Below are positions 41,796 through 52,172 of a DNA stretch of 52,172 nucleotides, piece after piece. Source of the DNA: Candolleomyces eurysporus (taxonomy: Eukaryota; Basidiomycota; Agaricomycetes; Agaricales; Psathyrellaceae). Where the stretch lies: assembly GCA_027579435.1 (NCBI GenBank), contig JANBPK010000838.1, forward strand, positions 1 to 52,172, given 5' to 3'. The translations under genes and the position numbers were made by a program. The first letter of the stretch is position 1. The number at the start of each line of letters is the position of its first letter. The notes beneath the pieces are model-generated. The model made no database searches. It saw nothing but the letters and a program-made list of their open reading frames with translations, and was not told the origin of the DNA.

Positions 41796-44108
41796 TCACT
41801 GGATTTGGTACGAATGAATTGAAATAGCGGTCTTCTTCGCCTTCTCCACGAACCTCCTCCTATCCATCATACTCTTACCTAAAAGGATAGGCCACAGCAA
41901 CCTAGAAAATACCCCAAGTTTCTTATACTTCTTCCCATCCAATTTTCGTGCAACTTCAGATTGCCAAGTCTGCTGTCGTTGAGCTCCCTCTAACTTGCCA
42001 GCCATCGAGCTCGCGTGTGTATCTTCAATCTTGATTTGGAACGCAACGACGACCCAGATAGTCACGAATGTGAGAGGCAGTGCGACTGCGAAGTATTTGG
42101 CTAGAGTCATGCTGGATGCAGCTTCTTCGGGGTTAATTTCCACAGTGTTCATTCTGAAGGCGGCCTGATAAAAAGTAATGTCGATACATCTAGCGAGTGC
42201 GGAACCTGGAAGCGATCTGTAACTTACTGCCACGAAACTCGAAGGGAGGAAGACCATCGTGAGATAGGCAATCTGTTTCATAGCTAGAACGCATTCAGTC
42301 GGTGGGCTATTTAAGATAGATGGAAAATGAAGAACGAACCTGCACTATCACTCACAGCCGCCTCCGTGAGCTTCTGCATCCGCTTGCTATCTTCAATATT
42401 GATGAGGCTAAAGCTCAGATCCATGACATTCTTCAACCTCTTGTCCTGCATCACCCTACTCCGCTCCAACCTCGCGATATCCCTGAGCAAGTTCCCGCAT
42501 TCCCTATTGATAAGGGAACGAGTGGTTTCCCTTAGCTCGTCCGACAGGACCTCTGGATTATCAAGTCCAGGGTTGGGCGTATTCTGCACGAATTCAACAG
42601 CCTTCCTGAAATCTTCGAGCAGAGATTCGTAGTGCATCAGGTGAGCCCTAATAGCATGAAGCTCCCGAGTGTGTGTCAATCTCAATTCAGTAACGGTCTC
42701 CATCGCCATCGATTCCTGTCAAACCCCGGGTAAAGGTAAGTATAGGTAGAGACTTGGCAACATGGGGGTCGCTTACCAAAAAGCAAGTGTGGTTATAGAG
42801 GGATTCGAACACCTCGTCCCAGCAATACATCACATACCACAAGATGCTCAAAAGGAGGAACGTAGCATCTTTGGTCCTCGCGAAGATCGAGCTCCAATAC
42901 ACTGATTTGCCAGTGAGTAAGAAACGGTCATGCATGACCTCCGCGGTGGTCGTGAACAAATCCCTGCCGGAGTGGGATGATATGATGGTGCTGTTGTCGA
43001 GAGACCGAACCATATGTAAGGAAAGAAAGTCGGGAATAAGGTATACGCCGGCTGATGGTCGAATGAATAAGCGGAGTTGTAGAAGATAGCATAAAAAANC
43101 TTACAGGATCTCAAGGGAAGGGGTGCTTGAGTATCAATTATTAAATCGGGGAGTCGACGACTGAGCGTTGTCGGTTTTGATTGAAAACTATAGATGCTAG
43201 GACAAGGAGTGGGTGGATTGGAGATAGTCTGTTCCTGTACTCCCCGAATGAAAGATAATGTGATAGTGATATCTGACAAGGATTTAATTTTGTGAACTCT
43301 GAACAAACGGCTGCCACTTACGATCTCCGCAATGCGGGACGACATGGGATTGGAATCGTGAGGGTATCCAACCGATGGTAGACGAAAATAAGAATGGTTC
43401 AATATTGTATCGCGTGCCCATCATTTGCAGAGCTGGACCGGTGAGATTGTCGAGGAATACCACTCTCGCTCTCGAGGCCTCAGGACGCTAGGATGCAGTA
43501 CTCAACATTCAATTCATTGATAAACGATAGATCCCAGCGCTCACCTCGCTCATCATCAATGCCCATTGTGCGGCCAAAGTTTCTGCAGGGCATGCGCCTA
43601 CCAATTTGGGAAGATCCAGAGATTGGAACCTGCCATCATTCCCAACGTCGACATAGTACACCAGAAAGCGACCCCTGGACTTGGCAATTATCATCTTAAT
43701 ATTGCTCTTCTTCTGCTGCCTCGGTGTCCAGTTCGGGTACATCGACTGCGGATACTTGCACCAACAGAAGTCTTGGCCTCTCAAAAACTCGTGCTCGCAT
43801 AGTGCTGCAGACATAGGTTGGTGATTGTCAGGGTCTTCAACCTGCTTTTGGTCGACCTGTAGGCATAGAAGGATCCTTAGTCAATAGAAGAGGGGTCATT
43901 ATACGATCTCCCAAACCTCATCGTCAATGTCAATAAACGGCCAAGGCCCTGCTCTCAATTCAGTACAGCTTCTCAAGCAAAAACAAGGGGTCATACCTGA
44001 TGGTGTAGCATGCCTATGACGGGGTGCTGGGGGCCGTGCAGCTCTTCGTTTGCTGACTAGCGGAACCAAGGGTACAGAAAAGAGGTCTTCGGGGTAGGGG
44101 CTCTCCAT
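41796..44108 (-). CDS. CorA-like divalent cation transporter
   Basis: Nine exons on the minus strand with eight short introns in agreeing phases; starts MESPYPEDLFSVPLVPL and ends IHSYQIQ. The soluble part carries PWPFIDIDDEVWE, FLDNLTGPALQMMGTRYNIE, CGDHITITLSFIRG, PDFLSLHMVRS, WYVMYCWDEVFE and a long helix-rich stretch. Two membrane helices close the protein: QIAYLTMVFLPSSFVAAAF and YFAVALPLTFVTIWVVVAF. This is the architecture of the fungal CorA-like family, which moves Mg2+ or related metals as a pentamer. The loop after helix 1 reads FRMN instead of the canonical GMN. One N (43099) falls in an intron. It appears intact and lies between TE-rich segments. Confidence 0.78.
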
Positions 44109-44430
44109 TTCGACTAGGAGTAGTCAAGAGACAAGACGGAGGATGCCATTAAGCGCCCTCTACGGCAGCCCTTTGCTGCGCGAAATAGGGTTGCATATAA
44201 AACTCCCCCCGGTGTATATAAGCAGTAAATTACAGGACCAAAATTTTTGGCCCGGCTTAAATGCAAAATTACGGTGTAAATTTACTTTATTTACACTGGG
44301 TCACGTGGTCAGTCCCCTGCCGGACTTCGGGCGCAGAGCCAGGTGGGGGGGCAGATCNTAGGGCGGGGATGATGGTATAGGATGGCATAGGAGGTATGGA
44401 GCGACGAAAACGAACTATAGAACATACGAG

Positions 44431-44697
44431 TTAAGCCCAGTTCCCTAAATCAAAGGTCCCTCCAAGCTCATCCCCGGTAGAAGCGTCCGCTCTAGGCAAC
44501 ACTGGCAAGGTCGTGCCCGGCTTGGGCAATGGTACATCTGCAAGCAGTTCCCTGACCTCTATGCTAAAGAGGTTGATTTCGCTGTCGGGATTGTCTTCTG
44601 GTAGAATAGGTGGAACATCTGGTGTGTCAGCTGCCTTGGCGGAGATCTTGGGAGAGGCCATAGACTCGCGGCCATTCGTTCCGCTCTGTGTTGCCAT
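44431..44697 (-). CDS. Small uncharacterised protein (88 aa)
   Basis: An ATG-initiated minus-strand frame of 88 codons, rich in Pro, Asp and Glu, with FSIEVRELLADVPLPKPG and ending DLGNWA. Composition is coding-like and the start context (AACATGG) is acceptable, but no family is recognised. It lies between the hAT C-terminus and the CorA-like gene, both on the same strand. It could be a small conserved gene or part of the hAT element's flank. Confidence 0.35.
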   Translation of the reverse strand: MATQSGTNGRESMASPKISAKAADTPDVPPILPEDNPDSEINLFSIEVRELLADVPLPKPGTTLPVLPRADASTGDELGGTFDLGNWA

Positions 44698-44824
44698 GTT
44701 TACTTCTACAGCATCATACAATTAAGCGGCAACATATACAAAATTATGACTATTTATGGAAGGAAACGTAAACAATGGTTCACTGACGCTCACCATCACG
44801 CTGTGACAACATCCCGTGACAGCG

Positions 44825-46539
44825 TCACATGTGAACGGATGGTTGCGAGCCTAGAGAGGCCAGGGAAGCGTCGTCGTCAGATTCATCGGAGTCCGAATCA
44901 CGCTCGTCGTCGTCGATTCCTCGGCGCGGCTTGTTGACATCGAAAAAGCGGAGAACCGGCCTGGGGCGAGCAGAGCGGCGCAGCTGGGAAGAGTGTTAAC
45001 AAAGGAGTAAGTGATGAAACACAGAACTGACCTTTTTCAGTTTCTCTCCATGGTAGTAATTGCGGATCTGGGCCATCGCAATGACTGAAGAAACGGATTG
45101 ACGAGAATGTTGGGCAGTGTTGAGCATGGTGATGCAGGACATTGTCCTTTCGTCAGCCATTGAGTGCGGGACTGCCGAGAACAGCTTCACCGCAATGGCC
45201 TGAGGTGATGGGTGGGTTCAAGGTGGGTTATTGGAAAGCCAAAGGTAATGAGTGATGACACGCACCGCGAGAATGCCAGCATTGGCAGTCTTCTCAAACG
45301 TCTTCCAGTACTGCAGAGGTGTTTGACCTGGTCCAAGCCCCACACCGAATGGATAGACGCCTTGGGCAAAGGCTGTGAATTGAGTTTTGAAGCCCTTCAC
45401 AACCGTTGCTGGCTTATCTTTGTAGGTACTCAGATATTCGTCGCTGCCGTGAGTGATCTTGACAACAAGGAGTTAATGGAGGTATTTTCCAACCTCGAGG
45501 AACGTCTTTGGGTTTGATATGCCATGTGGAACTTGGCTTTGAGAGGACTTCTCGGATGCGCTAGCTGGTATCTTGATAGTGAAGGCAAGTGGGTTGGGAT
45601 TGCAAAGAATACTTGAACAAACGAAATCTATATGAGGATGAGGATAAGATTGAATGGGATTCGGTCAAGGAAACTCACCGGGATGGAGATAAAACACAGA
45701 CAGGTGAATGTTTGTTGGCCCATTGATGAAGAATTGCTGGAATCGTCTGTTCACTATCCTGTGGATTGCTTGACAAATGGGATCCGGCAAATGAGCAGTC
45801 TCAAGTGCAGTTTTGAGTCGAGATATGATTGCAATCCAGTACAAATAGACGTCTGCCGGGTTGGTAGCTGTAGCTTCAAGGCATTGAATTGCTCTTGCAA
45901 AAGGGTCGCCAACGGAAATGATCTGGGTCAATTGAATTTCAAACTGGAGTGTTGCTGGGGAGTTCAGGATGTAAACGTCATGGAGCTCCTGTTGAGCAAA
46001 GCGCCAAATTAGTGTAAGAAAATCAATGAGAAAACTAGCACGTACAAGTGGAAGTTCAATGACTTCTGTGGTATTCAATTGCCGAATTGCAGGGAGACAG
46101 CGCCGAACAGAGATACCAGACCACACGATCAACAGAAACCGCGTGTTGGTGGGACTTTCAAGACCTGCCCCAAGACCCACCTGGATCCGGAGCTGCCGCA
46201 GTTGCTCCTTTGCAAAATGGGACTGCTTGAAGTACTTGACCGTGCTACGAACGTTGGTGGTGACCTTATGAGGAGTTGGGAAATCAATATCGATTGCGAG
46301 TAATAGGTAAAGAATGACTCACGGATTTGAAATACTCCAGGCTTGCAATATCTTTCCAGGTGTTGTTGATATGGTGGATTGGGTCGGGTAGGTTGAATGC
46401 ATGCTTGAGGCTCTCAACAATGTGAGCATGGGCAACCCAAGTGTTACCAGTGTTGTCAGACGAAATAGATATGACATTTTCAGGACCAATTTCATTGACA
46501 ACCTATACAGGGAGTGAGTGCAAGATGACAACAGAGAGG
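44825..46539 (-). pseudogene. hAT transposase, C-terminal part (right of Copia-2 insertion)
   Basis: Several minus-strand exons continue the gene that starts at 51752. Readable blocks in order: VVNEIGPENVISISSDNTG, HAHIVESLKHAFNLPDPIHH, GLGAGLESPTNTRFLLIVWS, ATATNPADVYLYWIAIISRL, the hAT dimerisation region (VGLGPGQTPLQYWKTFEKTA and LFSAVPHSMADERTMSC), QIRNYYHGEKLKK and an acidic tail ending SVHM. These match the DUF659/hAT type common in basidiomycetes, a DDE-type cut-and-paste transposase with an RNase-H fold. Most introns have good signals; a TAA at ~45,450 needs a weak extra intron. Probably decaying but recognisable throughout. Confidence 0.68.
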
Positions 46540-46544
46540 GGATT

Positions 46545-46795
46545 TGTTGAGAAACACGGAAGGTGAGTTGCAAAACTATATAGAATTCGTCTACACATAA
46601 GTCTACTTATATACAATCGATGTATATATTGCGGGCGTCGTTCATACTACCAGAGTGTAAAATAAAAGATAAAATGAATGAGTAACGAAAGAAAGCGATA
46701 CCATAATGAGTGAGATACGGATACGAGACCATAATCTAAGTATCTACGGTCGCAGTCATCCGCAAAGGCGGAGAAATGTACGGAATATTTCAACA
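46545..46795 (-). repeat. Copia-2 3' LTR
   Basis: 251 bp, in element sense starting TGTTGAAATATTCC and ending TTTCTCAACA. The Gag-Pol stop codon lies within its first six bases. Confidence 0.95.
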
Positions 46796-49700
46796 CCCCT
46801 CCTTGGTATCGTATCCGGGCCCAAGAAGTCCGATTCTTTGAACGAAATCTTGATGTGTAGGGCGAGGTAAGCCCTTGGTGAAAATATCGGCCAAGTTATC
46901 GCGAGTATTGATATAAACCGTGTTAAGGGTTCCGTTCTGTACAAGGTCGCAAAGGAAATGGAGTGTAATGTCGATGTGTTTCGTTCGAGAGTGGAACTCC
47001 GGGTGGTGAGCGATTGCGACAGCGGCTTGATTGTCAGTGAAGATGGTCGAAGTCGAAGGCTGGGGAAAACCAAGTTCGCCAAAGAGGGTCCGGAACCATA
47101 GGACCTGCTTGGCTACGTGTGTTGCAGCAACGTACTCGGCTTTGGCAGTCGAAAGAGCAACAGATGTTTGCTTCTTTGAACTCCAAGCAATTGCCCCTCC
47201 TGCAAGCATACAAACATAACCACTGACTGATTTCCGGTCAGCATTCGAAGCCCAGTCGGCGTCGCAATAGGTGGTGATTTCGGTGGTCCATTCTTGCTCA
47301 GGACCACCAAAAGTGAGTCGTAGATCCTTCGTTCCTTTGAGGTAGCGAAAGATTCGTTTAACAGCTGTCCAATGTTTTGGCTGCGGGTTCTTGGTGAATT
47401 GCGCAAGTCGATAAACGGCGTGCAATATGTCAAGACGTGATCCGAGTGCAGCATGGGAAAGAGTTCCAATTGCTGTCGCATAAAAACTGGATTCTTGAGA
47501 ATCGAGGGAGTTGTTGGTTGGGGGTGTGTCAAGGGAGTCGAGGTCGACGTTGGGATTGAGGGGAGTTGTAACTGGGTTTGCATCCTCTAAACTGAATCGT
47601 TTGAGGATGGACTCGATGTAATGGGTCTGGGAGAGCGAAACAACACGTCTGTCCTCGCTTTGTTCAACCTTCATGCCTAGGAGCATGCTGGGTTGTCCAA
47701 GTACCTTAATTTCGAATTTATCGCCTAACTGCTGAGCGACAACAGACTCCTCCTTGTTGGAATTGGTAAAACTGATGATGTCGTTGACCCAGAGGAGTAG
47801 GATGGTGAAAGTAGAGCCAATGCGACAAAGATAGCAGCAATAATCAGATTTTAGCTGCGAGAAACCGATCTCCTTCATTGCTGTGTTGAACTCCTTGTTC
47901 CAAATGTTCCCAGCTTGTTTCAAGCCATAGAGTGATTGACGAAGGCGACAAACATGACCTGTGTTGTCCGAAAAACCAGGGGGTTGTTTCATATAAATCT
48001 CCTCGTCGAGTCGTCCATTAAGGTAGGCATTGCAGAAATCGAGTTGAAAGGCATAGAGTTGTTTGATAGCTGAAAGGGCAAGGCATCCGCGAAGTGTTTC
48101 AAGTCGCATAACAGGTGTGTAAGTCCCATCGAGGTCAAAATCCATTCCTGGCTTCTGTGAAAAACCCTGTGCAACCAACCTCGCTTTATAGTGTATGATG
48201 TTGCCCTTCTCATCTCTCTTCCTTGAGAAAACCCATCTACATCCAACAGCCTCTCGTCCCTTTNGGAAGTTCCTCCAGTTCCCAAGTCCCCATCCGCTTC
48301 AAATTATCCAACTCCTCCATGATGGCTCCAAGCCATTCCTGTGATTCCGATCCTCCTAGGGCTTCCTGAACATCACGGGGAAGTGGAGCATCTACATCAA
48401 CGACTTCTTCAATAGTAGTCTTCGATAATAAGGTGCGTTCTCGCTCCTTCTCCTTGCGTGCTTCATTAATCTGATGGGTGCGTTCACGGTTGAGTGCTGA
48501 TTCTGCGGGTTTGCGAGTATCGGGATTTCCAGCTTTCTTGTAATCAATCGTGATCTTTTGGTTGCATAGTTTGCTGGTTTGTGGTTGAAGTAAGTCGGCT
48601 AGGTTTTCGAGGGGAATGTCATTGTCGGAGGGTGGATTATCGTCCTCGGTGAGCGTCTGATAGGGCGCTTGAGCTGGACTGCCGGATTGGGAAGCGATCT
48701 TGATGTTGTCGTTCCGTTGATCGGTTATCGGGGAAATATTCAGTACATCTAACCCCTCCTCGATTCCCAATCCTGGTATGTTCACTGCTTTCACCTCCTG
48801 ATTGTGACTGAAAGCGACATTTCTAGACACCTTGATGTTCCTCATCTTGGAGTCATAGTACCTGATCGCCCCAGACCCTTCCACAAACCCCACAAATACC
48901 ATTCTGTTTGACTTCGGCGCTAATTTTGACCTTCCCACACTTTCATCCAACACCCACACGTCCGATCCAAACTCCCGAAAGTGCCATACACTCGGTCTCT
49001 TCCCCAGGTAAGCTTCGTAGGGTGTCCGATTAGGTAGTGCGCTGACAAGGACTCGGTTACAGAGATATACAGAGTGATTGACGGCCTCGTCCCACAGGTA
49101 AGCGGGTAATTTCTTGGCAATGAGCATGGCACGGGCAAGATCGAGAAGGGTGCGATTGAGGCGTTCAGCTACGCCATTCTGCAAAGGTGAGTATGGGGCA
49201 GTGGTATGGATTTCAATTCCCTTCTCCCCACACAACTTCTTTGTTGCCTCGTTCACCAATTCCTTCCCATTATCAAACTTGATCCATGCGGGAGGCTTTC
49301 CAAACCTGCGCTCAACCGCCGCCACCTGATGCCGTATCTTCTCTGCCGCTTCCCCTTTCTCCTTTAGGTAGAACAACTTCACGTAGCGCGAGTAATCGTC
49401 AGTGAACGATAAATAATATTTGAACCGTCCGATTGACTGAGTTTGGACTGGTCCCCATACGTCACTGTGGAATCCTTCACCTGGTGCCTTTGCACGAGTT
49501 TCGGATTGTTTGGGAAAACTACGATGCGTCATCTTTGCTTCAAGACAAGCGGCGCAAGTGGGAGAGGGGATAGATGACTCGTCGACATCAAATCCGTCAA
49601 CTATGTTGTGATTGTGAGTCTTCTCGAGTGTCGTTATTCCGATGTGACCAAAAAGATGGTGCCACTGATCCCAAGTCTTGGCCGATGGTACCGCAACATT

Positions 49701-50924
49701 GGCTCGTTCGCGGTGTAGCACTGCCCTCGCATCCAGCAAATACAACCGTTCTGTCTTCCTCCCAGTTCCCACTTCCTTTCCAGTCCTATCCCTCAAAATA
49801 CATTTCCCATTCCCAAAACTAACCACTCCTCCACCTTCATCAAAACGACTGAGTGACATTAGGCAATTTGGAGCCTCGGGTACATACAGCACATTTCGTA
49901 GTGCATGCACAATGATGTTGTTGCCAACTCGGAAATTAATTTGAACTGATCCGATTCCGTTAGCAATCGCCGCAGCTGGACTGATCCCATCTATGGTGGT
50001 GTTTGAGAGAGGAGTGAAGTCGATGAATGCATCGTGTTGAGTGCAGATATGGGAGGTGGTTCCAGAATCGAGATACCAGGTAGATTTGGATGTGTCCGAG
50101 TTGCCAAATCGTGCCATGTAAGTCACAGCAACCGCAGAGTTCAAATCCAATTTCTCCGTCACCTGATTAGCCTGGTTCTTCCCCCTCCTGCCCCTTGGAC
50201 CCTTCCCTTCTCTTCCTCCTCCTTTTGCCCAGCAGTCCTTCTTCAGGTGCCCTTTCTTCTTGCAATTAAAGCACTCCTTATCCGTCTTGAACTTCGCTTG
50301 AAGCGAATTCTCGGATCCTCCCTCCCTGCTCTTCCTTCGACGATCTTCATCCAATAGAAGCGGAATAAACTTGGTTGCCTTCAAAGGCTGATTGCTACCG
50401 GTGTGGGAGCCAAGGTAAGAGGTTGTGAAGACGTCCCAGCTCTCTGGAAGCGATGAGAGGACAACCATCACGAAATCCTTGTCCGACACAGTGTTGGACA
50501 TGAGAGCGAGTTCGGCCTGCAGCGATCGAAGGTTATTGATGTGATCCACCATATCAAAACCTTCCTGAGCCTGTGACCGATACAACGCTCGTCGTGTTGA
50601 CAAAATCCCCAACCGACCCTTTGATTCTTTCACCGAACAAAGCCGTTCCCAAATTTGGTACGCTGTATCTGCTCCAACAATATGACCCATTTCAGAGTCC
50701 CTGATCGCCAACTCCAGTCTAGTCCTCGCCTTCAGTTCCTTCTTCTTCCATTCCGCTGCTTCAGTAGCCACAGATGGAGTGGTCGACCCAGCCGAAGTAA
50801 TCATTTCTTCGAGACCTTGCTCACGAAGTATTGCAAGCATTCGCCTTTTCCAAGGCGCCCAGTTGGTCGCATTCAAAGGTTCCAATCTATATGGACCCAT
50901 GCCGCTATTCGTGTCCGTTGACAT
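46790..50924 (-). CDS. Copia-2 Gag-Pol polyprotein (1377 aa), RT motif altered
   Basis: One frame from ATG 50924 to the TGA at 46790 if the N at 48264 is ignored (1378 codons exactly). Gag ends with a CCHC knuckle (CFNCKKKGHLKKDC, ~residue 218). Protease has LDSGTTSH (~283). Integrase has HHLFGH and CAAC, then HSDVWG, KFDNGKE and NGVAERLN carrying the D, D, E triad. RT is well conserved (YNAYLNGRLDEEIYMKQPPGF-type palm) but the YVDD box reads WVND (codons at 47791-47780), so one of the two metal-binding aspartates is Asn. RNase H keeps CDADW, AEYVAA and DNQA. The RT change should abolish polymerisation, so this copy probably moved with enzyme supplied by a relative, or mutated after insertion. 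Confidence 0.93.
46796..46804 (-). other. Copia-2 polypurine tract
   Basis: AAGGAGGGG in element sense directly precedes the 3' LTR and is also the end of the Gag-Pol coding sequence (codons for K, E, G). Confidence 0.7.
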
Positions 50925-51017
50925 CGCGATAAGAGAGAAGAGGGCGAGTAGAGAGTAAGCAGGTAAGTTCTTTGATAGTAAGTTGACAGTTTGACAAATT
51001 CTTCAAGTTCAGAGCAA

Positions 51018-51032
51018 GACGGGGCTCATAAC
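51018..51032 (-). other. Copia-2 primer-binding site (initiator tRNA-Met anticodon arm)
   Basis: One base after the 5' LTR, in element sense, GTTATGAGCCCCGTC is complementary to the anticodon arm of initiator tRNA-Met. The first 13 bases equal those of Copia-1. Confidence 0.75.
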
Positions 51033-51033
51033 T

Positions 51034-51284
51034 TGTTGAGAAACACGGAAGGTGAGTTGCAAAACTATATAGAATTCGTCTACACATAAGTCTACTTATA
51101 TACAATCGATGTATATATTGCGGGCGTCGTTCATACTACCAGAGTGTAAAATAAAAGATAAAATGAATGAGTAACGAAAGAAAGCGATACCATAATGAGT
51201 GAGATACGGATACGAGACCATAATCTAAGTATCTACGGTCGCAGTCATCCGCAAAGGCAGAGAAATGTACGGAATATTTCAACA
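51034..51284 (-). repeat. Copia-2 5' LTR
   Basis: 251 bp; identical to the 3' LTR except one G/A difference at 51260 (the base corresponding to 46771). Confidence 0.95.
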
Positions 51285-51289
51285 GGATT

Positions 51290-51752
51290 ACTCACACTAA
51301 GGACCATATCCGAGATCCAAACGCCCATATGTTGATCGCGTGTCCCATCTTGTCCTTCCAATAGAAAAACACGGCCAGATTCGGTTGTTGCATGCACTGT
51401 GTAGACTCGGAGAGACTGACCATTCCAACAAGCCGCCATCATAAGAAATGCTGATTCGTTTCTCCTTCTTGAGCAACTCGATTTGAAGCTCTCAAACACA
51501 CAACTGTTCAGACTGGATATGGGAATCGACAAGCTTGGTTCTTGAGGCCGGCTGATAGCTGGGGGCAAGGATCTTGAAGATGTCCTTCCATTCAGGGAGG
51601 TCGACAACATTTGGGGGGATTTTGGCAGTGCAGATAAGCTTGACAATGGCAAAATCCAGTGCGTTGTGCGTGTGCTTGCATCCACGAAGACCAAAGAAGG
51701 AATTGCCAAGAGGAGCCAACATGGAAGTACTATCCGATGCCACCAATGACAT
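51290..51752 (-). pseudogene. hAT transposase, N-terminal part (left of Copia-2 insertion in gene sense)
   Basis: The minus-strand frame opens at ATG 51752 (MSLVASDSTSMLAPLGNSF) and includes LDFAIVKLICTAKIPPNVVD and LAPSYQPASRTKLVDSHIQ, typical of the DUF659 region. A weak intron or lesion follows near 51505. Then RISISYDGG and VYTVHATTESGRVFLLEG lie in two different frames, showing a one-base frameshift near 51430. The exon ends ...WISDMVLS before a GTGAGT donor that is followed after five more bases by the Copia-2 target site. The zinc-finger (BED) N-terminus expected upstream is not evident. Confidence 0.6.
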
Positions 51753-51787
51753 GCTGGATGATGCGGTGAGCGCAGCCAGTTAAGTGG

Positions 51788-52172
51788 TTTTGGTGCAAAA
51801 GTCAGGGTAGTTGTCCATGGAAAAGTGGTGCACCAATTGCACTTCGCCCTGGGCCCCCAGGCAGGGAAACAGTGCGAGGGGTTGGTGCACCAGAAGCGTG
51901 ACGCGCCCTCCCCTGGGAACCTCCCGCCCCCCAGCCGTATTAGTCTACTTAGATCTGGGCTTCAGAATGATCTTCAGTCAAAGAACTCTGATGAGACTGT
52001 CGATCCACCTACAAGATTCTTGACATAAAACATGAGAAGAGGGCACTTAGTCAGAGATTGGTGCAGGAAAAATACACCAAAATCTAATAGAGAATGGTGC
52101 AGGGCCGTCGTGCACCAAAAACAGGGAGAAACGGTGCAGGGCCGTTTGCACCAAAATAAGGGAGGAATGATG
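51788..52172. repeat. Cluster of GGTGCA/TGCACC motifs, possible hAT subterminal repeats
   Basis: GGTGCA or its complement recurs about nine times in 385 bp (near 51792, 51827, 51883, 52060, 52095, 52111, 52133 and 52147). Several are paired as short foldbacks, for example GGTGCAGGGCCG followed by TGCACC, and the last two form an imperfect ~38-bp tandem repeat. The cluster lies just upstream of the hAT transposase start and runs to the window edge. Such clustered hexamers are typical transposase-binding sites near hAT ends; that role is inferred. Confidence 0.5.

Larger units (their letters stand above)
46545..51284 (-). mobile_element. Copia-2: Ty1/copia LTR retrotransposon, recent insertion
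   Basis: The 4740-bp minus-strand element has 251-bp LTRs differing at one position, and a perfect 5-bp target-site duplication (GGATT at 46540-46544 and 51285-51289). It has a primer site, a single Gag-Pol ORF and a purine tract. It interrupts a short intron of the hAT transposase gene. LTR identity indicates a young insertion. The RT active site is altered (see the polyprotein entry). Confidence 0.96.

Noticed and set aside
1..52172. tRNA or rRNA genes
   Set aside because: No cloverleaf with intact A and B boxes or rRNA core sequence was recognised on either strand by eye; a covariance search would settle it.

Overview
This 52 kb window looks like nuclear DNA of a mushroom-forming basidiomycete (Agaricomycetes). 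The genes are split by many short introns (about 48-75 nt, GTRNGT...CTNAC...YAG). The gene families (NACHT NTPase, TET/JBP-type dioxygenase, F-box-like protein, CorA-like transporter, pre-SET/SET protein, mitochondrial bL31m) and the transposon families (Ty1/copia, Ty3/gypsy, Plavaka, hAT, Helitron) fit that group. No rRNA, tRNA or CRISPR was recognised.

Layout. 1-1446: 5' part of a minus-strand single-pass membrane protein. 2924-3367: mitochondrial ribosomal protein bL31m. About 4.2-5.9 kb: AT-rich, Helitron-like relic ending near a GC-rich hairpin. 6.2-8.0 kb: coiled-coil protein with an F-box-protein-like C-terminus. 8.0-8.75 kb: inverted repeat and a nine-unit minisatellite. 8.8-13.9 kb: TET/JBP-like dioxygenase gene with three orphan genes; the last is cut by an LTR. 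13.94-22.12 kb: full-length copia element (Copia-1, plus strand) with 429-bp LTRs, an extra ORF, a 2024-codon Gag-Pol ORF and splice signals at both start codons. 22.12-23.52 kb: minus-strand gypsy LTR, leader and pol fragment. 23.7-27.1 kb: Plavaka transposase broken mainly by TGA codons. 27.1-30.2 kb: AT-rich, no gene, several foldbacks. 30.2-32.4 kb: decayed Helitron helicase and 3' hairpin. 32.6-34.7 kb: NACHT NTPase. 36.7-37.7 kb: gypsy integrase scrap joined to an ArsB-like transporter fragment. 37.76-41.4 kb (minus): pre-SET/SET protein truncated inside the SET domain. 41.8-44.1 kb (minus): nine-exon CorA-like transporter. 44.8-52.2 kb (minus): hAT transposase gene whose intron holds a second copia element (Copia-2, 46545-51284, TSD GGATT), followed by a field of GGTGCA motifs.

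The region is a transposon nest in which conserved genes (bL31m, CorA-like, SET) sit between accessory DNA. The two copia elements share an unusual primer-binding site matching the anticodon arm of initiator tRNA-Met. Copia-1 shows the most novel arrangement: a consensus splice donor overlaps the ORF1 start codon and a strong acceptor abuts the Gag-Pol ATG, so splicing could choose between the two proteins. A practical caution: most isolated N characters inside genes sit beside homopolymers and behave as spurious one-base insertions; ignoring them restores the reading frame in at least ten places.
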